A stretch of 37,660 nucleotides of DNA from Lentisphaeria bacterium (lineage in GTDB: Bacteria; Verrucomicrobiota; Lentisphaeria; Victivallales; Victivallaceae): assembly GCA_017508015.1 (NCBI GenBank), contig JAFVZS010000103.1, forward strand, positions 1 to 37,660, in the 5' to 3' direction. The notes under the pieces are model-generated. The model ran no database searches, was not told the DNA's origin, and worked only from the letters and a program-made list of their open reading frames with translations. Below are positions 26,501-33,188 of the stretch, one piece after another. The position numbers and the translations under genes are program-made. The stretch's first letter is position 1, and every line of letters begins with the position of its first letter.

Positions 26501-26877
26501 CGCAACTGACCGGCGGCGACGAAATTTTCCACCGGAACCAGACCGGCGGGAAAGATTTCCGGGAAATCCTCTTTGTGTTCCGCCGCCCGCTGCAAAACTC
26601 TGCCCCAGATGATCTCCTCTGCCACCGGTGACGGCAGATTTGCCTCCGGAAGTCCGTAATGCATAAGCAAATGAGGCGTGAGCAGCTGCGGCAGCAGCAG
26701 ACCGCGGGGATAATGTTTCAAAAGTTCTCTGCGGACATTGCTCCGGGCGACCTTTCCCGGCAGAACCAGTAATATTCTGCCGAAATCAGGCAACGCCGCC
26801 GGTTTGAGTTCAGCCAATCCGGCTGCCACGGTTACCGGCAGAGTGCATTCATTACCCAGAAAGATCCTTTTTGCCAT
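20596..26877 (-). CDS. Single-chain AddB-AddA-like helicase-nuclease
   Basis: AddAB resects double-strand breaks to start homologous recombination and destroys foreign linear DNA. It is normally two subunits. Here one 2093-residue chain carries both. Residues 1-930 resemble AddB: an inactivated helicase-like part with no Walker A motif, then a PD-(D/E)XK nuclease (GTLCHEAFEKL with H688, D784, and D799-I-K801). Residues about 1005-2093 resemble AddA: Walker A ASAGTGKT (1015-1022), TFTKKAAGE (1046-1054), FDEFQDTS (1391-1398), GDIKQSIYQWRDG (1428-1440), TCHKAKGLEFD (1725-1735) and YVGMTRAKS (1811-1819). A second nuclease follows (H1945, D2021, D2039-Y-K2041). The junction has eight cysteines (980-1001). 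Ala656 replaces the first iron-sulfur cysteine of classical AddB. The gene starts 15 bases after the aconitase stop without a clear ribosome binding site, so coupling is likely. Confidence 0.9.
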   Translation of the reverse strand: MAKRIFLGNECTLPVTVAAGLAELKPAALPDFGRILLVLPGKVARSNVRRELLKHYPRGLLLPQLLTPHLLMHYGLPEANLPSPVAEEIIWGRVLQRAAEHKEDFPEIFPAGLVPVENFVAAGQLRQLRLELAAGGFSIADAAASLGSRGGELSRLEYRYCQELAGCGLTDPLACDRQAVQDTGAFAGVEKIILAGLPDVPQMLQQKLALIDEKFPGLIEIWIGDHENMADLYDEWGVPVVEKWENLPFNCDTGNIHVAVDPADGARRAMILAGNHGLFDPEECAIVLADQSLYEDFAREFADLKNEEGRQVTIADPSGVPLKSLRLCRLGKTLLEYLKNADDFLYASELIRQEDFLIYLAGGREKCRELLQELDEFQLDMMPDNFDHALRHIAAFPAWRKLEKALQRISFWKKQSEKLSPAGFLRDFFTDVYRNRPVPAPVMGVDFDAECDFFTGALENFAALPEKLTGTISKITLIEIFFRNCRNEKITTALPPGALYFEGRLEMPFLTQKRLIFCGVNEKFFPDRIDLTPFLTDSIRQKIGIRSNRETLARSLCHLAGVSASRRDGDLQLIVLRSGSDGSALRPSGIFFGGNLPEKTLLARCAKLFRDPPALKVAESPAGNKEFFLKAQLDFKRDENQRMNLSVTDLDNYLSAPFIFWWENVLKMQSVDYSRCEPDPALGGTLCHEAFEKLPSGRRFPSAEALEKALHANFDATLCRRFGSPLPVLLKLFAVNMKQRLSYGAKLLFESQNDGFELLATEYKFGGSEQYVIFQGAAFRGKVDRIEYNRRKNILRVIDIKTGKVDNVIKEHCRFDRRKQLSGFKRLQLPAYVLLLKNDPAFRELCPMIDSAEIECAYLALPSEVTASALEVWPADDLAQVLPVAESEIGRIVEEIRHFPQQQLPGDPEKLRVPLLQPDTLHALRGFRWLKPENGECAEDIQPEKSGKSAGKTLPVKESAVPQKRFPALPELDFAGRSRCCDCPPEIRSKCGCCGGDCAACRSFNGFKSFNIITASAGTGKTYSLASRFIQLLSYGAEPESILAITFTKKAAGEIFDRIVRRICELALKPERPENRCLQMDHEQVISLIRKLLGNHTRELQISTIDSFFMQLLQAFAPELGIWGDIAMTDESDDRFLRRTIHRWIRSIPDGVQLDALRELLKEAGSGDTRSIYAAIYELAQSVHHFYQLKIHPDADGSLPQLDRVPWQNLPVFPDSGELQELTGELRFEAEKISAVNEVMARRLTALAGMLEKCTSGVMYGKLDGDVESLLKILNEKNGGSWPDDPADAPLTYWRGCAPPPSLAPLLRRAFRHIRAAALRQCRAKNLAVFGLIAEFDRIYGKYVRSAGNITFSDLPALLTAMDENTRQIILGPSDHSLEFRLDRQIRHYMFDEFQDTSDVQMRVFDPLLRELFSQLDTGEFRSFFCVGDIKQSIYQWRDGNPELFNYVTNLLRPVGEQLGYTPADSLVRSYRSSQAVLDTVNAVFGSYDGNFELFHRVLRQMQFQFHISSDLQMPGHTALINVAQSSPQSAQNIPAKSAVINTLLQQSRALQRHLTVGVLVSTNAVAREFAEVLKSVYQLPVSVDGTVSPVDSMAFSLFRELLILAEHPGDAEAGKFLDMLCFAAPEDVPELLTREKLAVKLGFDPALPLDEAVREELFINGLAGFAKRFLEVFRLECTPFDRRRLEILNDAAAAFDGSAGEFLRQIDRLGKSDNSLDETIQIMTCHKAKGLEFDVVFMPDLIVHNYNGGSCLPEAEIIHYGENEWADTIQTPAWVTYLPDKHIAENVPQLAEHLQRKESDRLFEKCCALYVGMTRAKSALYMLTSRNNITGAFSPDKLLMEQLPPYGVQNSDTQLQELLSLPELAGYQAQLLFSHGDWHWYIQYAPEIAPAGEGDNEPAVTFPVVREVCRKVRAASGEKSAASAVAPGARFTPFTGKNTGTAVHELFEKLHFAGDSFDAAEFCAVHGAEPAAAEIFIQAMDSTSPVRQIFGEPDGEYELWCERRFLLINRAGEMVPGAFDRVVIHKENGVPVWAEIFDYKSDKFTSAADFAVYFPQLQSYRESLAVMLDIPPEKIKGFICALKIRQVIEVFT

Positions 26878-26892
26878 TGTCTGCCGGCCGGA

Positions 26893-28830
26893 TCAGCAGT
26901 TGAGACGGCCGCCGGCCTTGACCAGACGGATATCATTTTCAGAAAGCGGATGAGTAAAGAGTATTTCGATCTCTTTACCATCGGCTTTGCACAATGTGCC
27001 TCTGACTTCGCTGCCGGGAGCAAGCTGACCGGGAAGTCCGGCGAATTTGAGTGAATCATTTTCCTCAATAAGCTCATAGTCGGCCGGATTTTTGAAGATC
27101 AGCGGCACAATGCCGAAGTTGATCAGATTGGCCCGGTGGATCCTTTCGATCGCCAGAGCGGCCACCACTTTGATTCCCAGATACATCGGGCAGATGGCGG
27201 CATGTTCGCGGCTGGAACCCTGACCGTAACTGTCACGGCCGATGATCACGCCGTGTTTACCGGCATCCCGCACGGCGGCGGCCCGCTGGGCGAAACTTGG
27301 TTTGCCATTTTCCGTAAAGCACTCAAAAACCACCTTGCTGTAAGCCGGAATGTTACTGCGCAGTTTAAGATGCACACCGGCAGGCATAATGTGGTCAGTG
27401 GTAATTTTGTCACCGACCTTGATCACCACGACACCGTCGAGATTTTCCGGCAGAGGATCATTTGACGGCGGCTCACCGATGGTCGGTTTGCGGATGATCC
27501 CTCTGCCCGGTTCACCTTTCTGGAAGTGTTCATCGTCGGAGGTGTAAAATTCCGGTTCGGCGATTTCGGGGAATGGCACTCCGGTTTCGCGCGGATCGAT
27601 AAATTCACCGGTAATGGCGGCGGCGACGGCAGTTTCCGGGCTGACCAGATAAGATTGATCGCCTTTGGTGCCGCTGCGGCCGGCGAAGTTGCGGTTGAAT
27701 GTACGCACGGTAATGGTGTCATCCGCCGGACTCTGTCCCTGACCGATACACGGTCCGCAGCCGACTTCCAGTATCCGCGCTCCGGCGGCGACCAGATCGC
27801 CGAGCATGCCGTTGGCGCAAAGCATTTCCAGCACCGGACGGCTTCCGGGGGCGATACCCAGAGTCACATCCGGATGCACTTTGCGGCCCTTGAGTGCCGA
27901 AGCGACCAGAGCAAGATCGCGGTAACCGCCGTTGGTACAACTGCCGACCAGCACCTGACCGACCTTTTTACCGGACAATTCTTTAACGGTTTTGATATTA
28001 TCCGGACTGGAAGGACAGGCCGCCAGCGGTTCAAGAGTATCAAGGTCGATCTCCACCACCCGGTCATATTCGGCATCGGCATCGGCGGCAAGAGCCGTAA
28101 AGTCGGCCTCACGTTTCTGACGGCGGAGAAATTCTCTGGTACGCTCATCGGCCGGAAACACACTGGTGGTCACGCCCAATTCGGCTCCCATATTGGTGAT
28201 CGTGGCCCGCTGAGGCACGCTCAAATCAGCCACACCGGGGCCGAAATATTCCACGATGGATCCGACGTTGCCCTTGGTGGTCAGAATGCTCAACAGTTTC
28301 AATATCACATCTTTGGCGGCGACCCACGGGCGGAGTTTTCCGGTCAGTTTCACGCCGATGATTTTTGGAGTGGGAATGGTAAAAGGCTGTCCGGCCATTG
28401 CCAGAGCCACATCCAGACCGCCGGCACCGATGGCGATCATACCGATGCCGCCGCCGGTGGGGGTGTGACTGTCGGAACCGATCAGGGTTTTGCCCGGTTT
28501 GCCGAATCTTTCCAGATGCAGCTGGTGACAGATACCGTTGCCCGGAGGAGAAAAGACCACGCCTTTTTCGGCGGCGACGGTTTGCAGATAGAGGTGGTCA
28601 TTGCGGTTTTCCGGTCCGTTCTGCATCATATTGTGATCGACGTAAGAGACGGATAATTCGGTGGCGACTTTGCCGGTTTTCATTGCCTCAAGTTCCAGAT
28701 ACGCCATAGTTCCGGTGGCATCCTGCGTCAGGGTTTGATCGATTTTGATCAGCAGCTGACTGTCTTTTGCCGGATCGCCGGAAACCAGATGGGCGGCAAT
28801 AATTTTCTGAACGAGTGTACCACGGGCCAT
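26893..28830 (-). CDS. Aconitate hydratase (short, Aquifex-type)
   Basis: Aconitase isomerises citrate and isocitrate in the citric acid cycle using a 4Fe-4S cluster. The 645-residue protein has the cluster cysteines C298 (GSCTNGG) and C358 and C361 (CGPCIGQG), substrate motifs GSDSHTPTGGG (118-128) and NRNFAGRSG (379-387), and the C-terminal swivel domain (about 450-645) with GRDSYGQGSSREHAA. Its length fits the short single-chain family and not the 850-900-residue AcnA or AcnB. The start at 28830 has AAGGA about 10 bases upstream. Its promoter is at 28876-28904. It appears to share a transcript with the AddB-AddA gene behind it. The two have no obvious functional link. Confidence 0.94.
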   Translation of the reverse strand: MARGTLVQKIIAAHLVSGDPAKDSQLLIKIDQTLTQDATGTMAYLELEAMKTGKVATELSVSYVDHNMMQNGPENRNDHLYLQTVAAEKGVVFSPPGNGICHQLHLERFGKPGKTLIGSDSHTPTGGGIGMIAIGAGGLDVALAMAGQPFTIPTPKIIGVKLTGKLRPWVAAKDVILKLLSILTTKGNVGSIVEYFGPGVADLSVPQRATITNMGAELGVTTSVFPADERTREFLRRQKREADFTALAADADAEYDRVVEIDLDTLEPLAACPSSPDNIKTVKELSGKKVGQVLVGSCTNGGYRDLALVASALKGRKVHPDVTLGIAPGSRPVLEMLCANGMLGDLVAAGARILEVGCGPCIGQGQSPADDTITVRTFNRNFAGRSGTKGDQSYLVSPETAVAAAITGEFIDPRETGVPFPEIAEPEFYTSDDEHFQKGEPGRGIIRKPTIGEPPSNDPLPENLDGVVVIKVGDKITTDHIMPAGVHLKLRSNIPAYSKVVFECFTENGKPSFAQRAAAVRDAGKHGVIIGRDSYGQGSSREHAAICPMYLGIKVVAALAIERIHRANLINFGIVPLIFKNPADYELIEENDSLKFAGLPGQLAPGSEVRGTLCKADGKEIEILFTHPLSENDIRLVKAGGRLNC

Positions 28831-28875
28831 AATAATAATTCCTTTCAGCATTTACAGTTGTTTACTTATGCATAT

Positions 28876-28904
28876 AATATAGCATGAGATCGCTCCGGTT
28901 TCAA
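28876..28904 (-). promoter_or_regulatory. Promoter of the aconitase gene
   Basis: On the minus strand, TTGAAA (28899-28904), a 17-bp spacer, and TATATT (28876-28881) lie about 45 bases upstream of the start codon. Confidence 0.8.
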
Positions 28905-28944
28905 TATTCCCTGCTGCCGGATAATTTGAAAAAATTATTCTCTC

Positions 28945-29232
28945 AATTTATTGTTATTGTCTTGATTTTTGTGAAAAATATAACCTTCCGGCTTCGTTTA
29001 CACTACGCCGTGACAAGGCGGTGTCGCATTACGGGCAATCTCTTGCCTCGCACTGCATCCACCGGTCGAATCTAACTTTTTTCAGTTGCTAAAACAGCCT
29101 TCGGTGGCACCTTGCGGGTAATCTCGCACCTTGCTCCTGCGCCGCAACAGTCGGGTACACAGTTTGAAAAATCACAATTTATAATCCCCCCTCTGCCTGG
29201 ATTTTACAAAATTCGGGACAGTACCAATTTAT
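28945..29232 (+). mobile_element. Miniature inverted-repeat element with flanking direct repeat
   Basis: The left end (28953 on: GTTATTGTC, then TTTTTGTG) and the complement of the right end (29207-29225, CAAAATTCGGGACAGTACC) match at about 15 of 21 positions. AATTTAT stands immediately outside both ends (28945-28951 and 29226-29232, one extra base on the left), as a target duplication would. The 273-bp body has no open frame of note. It holds the CCGG/GTGAC module (28967-29021), a short form of the nested-hairpin repeat (29019-29065) and a diverged further copy (29102-29150). No transposase is present, so movement would depend on an enzyme elsewhere. Confidence 0.65.
29019..29065 (-). repeat. 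Short nested-hairpin repeat lacking its centre
   Basis: Its complement joins GGTGGATGCAGTGCGAGGC directly to AAGAGATTGCCC and AATGCG, then CACCG. These are the two outer parts of the 124-bp copy at 17143-17266. About 77 bp of inner hairpin are absent. The outer arms still pair. Confidence 0.75.
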
Positions 29233-29271
29233 GAATAATGCCAAAATTTTATATTTTTTTCACAATTGCTC

Positions 29272-29300
29272 TTGACTTTTCAAGCGGGGCTGCTTATATT
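29272..29300 (+). promoter_or_regulatory. Promoter of the glycan-locus operon
   Basis: TTGACT (29272-29277), a 17-bp spacer, and TATATT (29295-29300) lie 48 bases before the ATG at 29348. It is 40 bases outside the right end of the miniature element. Confidence 0.8.
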
Positions 29301-29347
29301 TTTATATGTTCAACATATTTAACTTTGCGCAATGTGTGAGGGAAGTA

Positions 29348-30538
29348 ATGAAAAATGCATTGTTGAAAAGCCTCGGATGGTTTGAAAATTCCGGAGTTAT
29401 GCTTCCGGCCGACGGCTTGTGGGGCGTGGCGGAAAGAGTTGCAGTGATTTCCGGCAACAGTGCCATTGAGGAGATGAAGCGGGAATTTCATGCGTGGACG
29501 ATCCACGACGGTTACTGCATCATTGAACAGCGCCGCGCCGACTGCAACTTTGAAACAGCTTATTTGTATCTGCTGGCGTTTGAAGTTTTCGGCGATAAAA
29601 AATATTATGATATTGCAGTGAACATCCTTGATTTTCTTTACTTCCGCAGCGGCTTGCTCAACCGCAGTCAGAAAGAGTATCAGCCGGGCAGTTGGAATTG
29701 GTCACACATCAAACGGGAAAATTGTGTCTTTTTTGACGATGAAGCGTGGTGTATCTTTTTCCAGTTGGAGATCGGAGAAAAATATCCGGAACTGGAAAAA
29801 CGTTACGATATGCGTTACTGGGCACTGCTGCTGGCCGATTCGCTCCACGCCGGAGCCCAGAAGGTGATGCTGGAAAAATTCCTCACTCCGGATGGTCACT
29901 GGGTGGATTACAGCAAACACTGGCTGGGCAGTCTGGATCTGCCGCACTGGGGTTCGCTGACCTGTATGGCTCTGGCACGGGCGGATAAAGCGGCGAACCG
30001 GAAACCGGCGGCATTCATCAGACAGTATCATGAGTATCTTGAGCCGGTAATGGAAAAATTCAATCCCAGTGAAAAAGCTTACACCTGTCTGGGATCGTGT
30101 GCGGCCTACCGTTACACCCGTGACGCATTCTATCTGGAAATGGCGGTAAAATCCGGCAAACTGCTGGCGGAAAAAATGCAGGAAAACGGCAATTTGCCTG
30201 CCGAACACTACGAAGCACCGACCGGCGCACATCTGGTCGATACGATCTATACGGCCAATTGGACACTGCTGGCGATGCAGAGTTTGAAGTCGATCGCACC
30301 GGCATTTGCTCCGTATTATGAGAAGATCAAAGCACTGATACTGAGCATTCAGGATGATTCAGATGAACCGCAATTTGCCGGGTGCTGGCGGGGGATGTTT
30401 GACCTCAATGCCAACGCGTGGGGCGGCGGCGACCGTTTTGAGGGTGGAGCCGGCAGTATTTACACGGGGTGGACGAATGCTCCGATCGCTTCGGTGATCG
30501 CCATGGATATTCTTGGCAAGGATCTTTTCGCCAAATAA
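29348..30538 (+). CDS. Unrecognised helical protein, possibly an (alpha/alpha)6-type sugar enzyme
   Basis: I do not recognise this 396-residue protein with confidence. It has no signal peptide. It is rich in amphipathic helices with recurring aromatic segments (NFETAYLYLLAFEVFG, YYDIAVNILDFLYF, AHLVDTIYTANWTLLAMQ). Near the C-terminus is GGAGSIYTGWTNAPIA. The pattern suggests a helical toroid as in many sugar-processing hydrolases, lyases and epimerases. The conserved-looking polar sites are HDGY, FFDDEAW and DLPHWGS. The start at 29348 has GAGGGAAG just before it. A frame from 29306 would start too close to the -10 box. It heads an operon with a sialidase-fold protein (10-base gap) and a GntR regulator, so a role in intracellular glycan breakdown is likely but not proven. 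Confidence 0.75.
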   Translation: MKNALLKSLGWFENSGVMLPADGLWGVAERVAVISGNSAIEEMKREFHAWTIHDGYCIIEQRRADCNFETAYLYLLAFEVFGDKKYYDIAVNILDFLYFRSGLLNRSQKEYQPGSWNWSHIKRENCVFFDDEAWCIFFQLEIGEKYPELEKRYDMRYWALLLADSLHAGAQKVMLEKFLTPDGHWVDYSKHWLGSLDLPHWGSLTCMALARADKAANRKPAAFIRQYHEYLEPVMEKFNPSEKAYTCLGSCAAYRYTRDAFYLEMAVKSGKLLAEKMQENGNLPAEHYEAPTGAHLVDTIYTANWTLLAMQSLKSIAPAFAPYYEKIKALILSIQDDSDEPQFAGCWRGMFDLNANAWGGGDRFEGGAGSIYTGWTNAPIASVIAMDILGKDLFAK

Positions 30539-30548
30539 GGGTTGATAT

Positions 30549-31655
30549 ATGGAATATTCAGCAAAGATCATTTCCACCAAAGTCATTGCCAAAGCGGCAG
30601 ACAAATATCTGGCGTGGCCGACGATCATCCGCCGGAAAAACGGCGAATTGCTCGTGGTCTATTCCGGAGACCGGCTTTTGCATTGCTGCCCATACGGCAA
30701 AACGCTGCTGATCCGCAGCAGTGATTGCGGTGAAACGTGGAGTGCCCCGGAAATAATCACCGATACGCCGCTGGATGACCGGGATGCCGGAATTCTGGAA
30801 ACGGATCAGGGAACTTTGATCGTCAGCCACTTCACCAGCATCGGTTTTGAGAATCCGGATGTGATGAAGTGGGTATTTCCCGAATCTCCGGAGCTGGTGA
30901 AAGAAGCGATGGCCTCATGGGCGCATATTTCTGAAAAATTGAGTGATGAGACCCGGGATAAATTTCTGGGCAGTTGTCTGCGCCGCTCGACCGATGGCGG
31001 CAAAACCTGGGGACCGCTGCTCCGGGTGGCTCCGTCAACGCCGCATGGACCGGTCAAATTGCGTGACGGCCGTCTGCTCTATGTCGGGCGCACGATCTAC
31101 GGCCCGGATGCCGAAGCACCGCTGGCGGCAAAGAAAAGCTGTACTCCGGATCTTTCCTGTGTGGAGATCCACGAATCGGTCGATGACGGTTTGAGTTGGC
31201 ATAAGATCGGGTCGATCCCGAAAAATGAAAAGTATAAATACGGTTGTGAACCATATTGTGTGGAGTGCGCTGACGGCAGACTGGTGACATTTCTGCGGGA
31301 AACGATCATGGGAGTTTCCGAAAGCACCGATGGCGGCAGAACATGGAGCGAACCGGTGTCGACCGGCATTACCGGTTATCCGCCGCACTTTTACACACTT
31401 GCTGACGGCAGGATACTGCTGGTTTACAGCTGCCGTTTTGAGCCGAATGGACAATTTGCCCGGATCAGTGATGACAACGGGCGCACTTGGAGCGAAAGAT
31501 TTCAACTTTCCTTTGCTCCGGATGCCGATCACGGATATCCGGCCTCGACCCAGCTGCCCGACGGCTCGATATTGACGGTTTATTACGAGATAGATCAACC
31601 CGGTGAAAAAACTTCCATCAAGCTGGTTCACTGGATTCTGGAGGAGAAAAAGTAA
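30549..31655 (+). CDS. Sialidase-fold (BNR/Asp-box) protein, cytoplasmic
   Basis: The 368-residue protein is a six-bladed propeller of the sialidase superfamily. Five Asp boxes of the form S-x-D-x-G-x-x-W are visible: 57-65 (SSDCGETWS), 147-155, 210-218, 259-267 and 307-315. An arginine in the WPTIIRRKNG segment (near 28) and another near 250 could belong to the arginine cluster that binds a carboxylate. It has no signal peptide, so it should act in the cytoplasm on imported oligosaccharides. Superfamily members include exo-sialidases but also other glycosidases and non-enzymes, so substrate is open. AAGGG precedes the ATG. Its stop overlaps the next gene by one base. Confidence 0.85.
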   Translation: MEYSAKIISTKVIAKAADKYLAWPTIIRRKNGELLVVYSGDRLLHCCPYGKTLLIRSSDCGETWSAPEIITDTPLDDRDAGILETDQGTLIVSHFTSIGFENPDVMKWVFPESPELVKEAMASWAHISEKLSDETRDKFLGSCLRRSTDGGKTWGPLLRVAPSTPHGPVKLRDGRLLYVGRTIYGPDAEAPLAAKKSCTPDLSCVEIHESVDDGLSWHKIGSIPKNEKYKYGCEPYCVECADGRLVTFLRETIMGVSESTDGGRTWSEPVSTGITGYPPHFYTLADGRILLVYSCRFEPNGQFARISDDNGRTWSERFQLSFAPDADHGYPASTQLPDGSILTVYYEIDQPGEKTSIKLVHWILEEKK

Positions 31656-32350
31656 TGTTGCAGGCACTGAAATCAAAAACATTGGCCGATGATGTGGCAC
31701 AGAATCTTTTAGGTTATATCCGCCGCCACGATCTTGCTCCGGGCAGTCTGCTGCCCAAAGAGGAGGAGTTGGCCGCTCAACTCAATGTGAGCCGTCATAT
31801 CGTGCGTGAAGGGATATCCCGGCTCAAAGCCTACGGATTGATTGAATCGCGCAAATGCCGGGGCATGATCGTCACCCGGCCCAATGCCTTTGCCGGGGTG
31901 CATAAACTGGCACAGGCGGAAGTTTTTTCCGAAACGGAGTGGAAAGATTTTCTGAATTTGCGGATCGTCATGGAGATCGGCATGGCGGATTTTGTCCATG
32001 CCAAAGCGACACCGGCGGATATTGCCGAATTGCGCGAATTGGCCGGTCCCCCGACACTGAAGCATTCCGTTGCTGAAGAGGTGGCATTTCACAGCAAGTT
32101 GTTTTCCATCGGCGGCAATGTGATGGCCAATCAATTCATGGAAGCATTGGAAATGTCATTCAAGTATCAGATCGACGTTGCCGAACGTGATCCGCGGCAG
32201 GGCAAAATGACCCACCTTGACCTTTGCGATGCTTTGGAATCAGGCACTGAAGAAGAGTTTACAGCGATTTTGAAAGCACATTTCAAGCCGCATTTGGATT
32301 GGCTCTTAAATGATAAAAAGGGAGGAATCAAACTTAAAACAAAAAAATGA
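31655..32350 (+). CDS. GntR-family regulator with FCD domain
   Basis: The 231-residue protein has an N-terminal winged helix (about 10-75; KEEELAAQLNVSRHIVREGISRLKAYGLIESRKCRGMIV) and a helical C-terminal FCD effector domain (about 85-220). The FCD domain has acidic and histidine positions (EEVAFH, THLDLCDAL, LKAHFKPH) of the kind that bind a metal and an organic acid ligand. FCD regulators commonly sense sugar acids or related metabolites. The start overlaps the preceding stop (TAATG), with GGAGGAG before it. As the third gene of the operon, it probably controls this glycan locus. No clear palindromic operator is visible at the 29272 promoter. Confidence 0.9.
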   Translation: MLQALKSKTLADDVAQNLLGYIRRHDLAPGSLLPKEEELAAQLNVSRHIVREGISRLKAYGLIESRKCRGMIVTRPNAFAGVHKLAQAEVFSETEWKDFLNLRIVMEIGMADFVHAKATPADIAELRELAGPPTLKHSVAEEVAFHSKLFSIGGNVMANQFMEALEMSFKYQIDVAERDPRQGKMTHLDLCDALESGTEEEFTAILKAHFKPHLDWLLNDKKGGIKLKTKK

Positions 32351-32427
32351 ATATTGTGTCCAGTAACGAGTAGTGCAAATCAAAAAACAAGAGGATGAAA
32401 TCTCAAAAAACAAGAAAGGTCTTTAGA

Positions 32428-33165
32428 ATGAGTAATTTACTTTCTATCAAGAAAGTAAAGCCCATGGGCTTTACCCTGATCGAATTGCTGGTCGTTATCG
32501 CAATTATCGCCATTCTGGCGGCTATTCTGCTGCCTGCCCTCAATTCCGCCCGTGAACGCGGCCGTCAGGCCAGTTGTATTTCCAATCTGAAACAAAACGG
32601 TACTTCAATTTCCCAATATGCTGATGACAACAATGGCATTTGGTTGATTACTGAAAATGCCAACGACATGAAAGCCAGAGGCACTTGGAATGATATTATG
32701 GTCGATGCCGGTTACATCAATCCCGGAGCGCAGTTATTCTGCCCCAGTCTGGAACCGGGAGCGGTAGGTTCATTTACCCGTCAGCAAATGTTCAATACGA
32801 CATATCCTTATCAAAATCTGACCTATGGTGCGTGTGATGAAGGTGCCGTAAATGTAGTCAGTGTCGGTACTGTCCGGCATCTGATCGCCAAAGACATTGC
32901 CCACCCTTCTGAATACTTTTTCCTTGGTGACAGCAGAAACTCCTCAAATTTACAATATCACTGTATCCGTGGTGCTGTCAATTGGACCGGTTTCCACTTC
33001 CGCCACGCCAAAAACGCCAATACGGCATATTGGGATGGACACGTCGGCAGCAATCAGGTTGAAGCTCTGACAAGCAGTCGTTATTGGTCAACCAATTTCT
33101 ATACTTTTGACATCAATGGTGTCGGCAAGGTTTACGCCGCCCATCCGGAAGAATATACTAAATAA
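32428..33165 (+). CDS. Prepilin-like secreted protein with H-X9-DG motif
   Basis: The 245-residue protein has a short basic leader ending in G14, then [24 protein letters not shown]. This is the type IV pilin/type II secretion pseudopilin processing site and hydrophobic helix. The C-terminal part carries [13 protein letters not shown] (H193, D203, G204), the H-X9-DG motif found in large families of such proteins in Lentisphaerota, Planctomycetota and Verrucomicrobiota. The start at 32428 has AAAGG 9 bases upstream. An earlier ATG at 32395 has its only GAGG too close. These proteins often sit next to regulators and exported glycan enzymes, as here. Their exact role is not established. Confidence 0.88.
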   Translation: MSNLLSIKKVKPMGFTLIELLVVIAIIAILAAILLPALNSARERGRQASCISNLKQNGTSISQYADDNNGIWLITENANDMKARGTWNDIMVDAGYINPGAQLFCPSLEPGAVGSFTRQQMFNTTYPYQNLTYGACDEGAVNVVSVGTVRHLIAKDIAHPSEYFFLGDSRNSSNLQYHCIRGAVNWTGFHFRHAKNANTAYWDGHVGSNQVEALTSSRYWSTNFYTFDINGVGKVYAAHPEEYTK

Positions 33166-33188
33166 TTTCTAAAAAAGAGTTTGCTATC

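Noticed and set aside
28953-29225. Full insertion sequence
   Set aside because: No transposase frame exists inside it. Only a miniature, non-autonomous element is supported.
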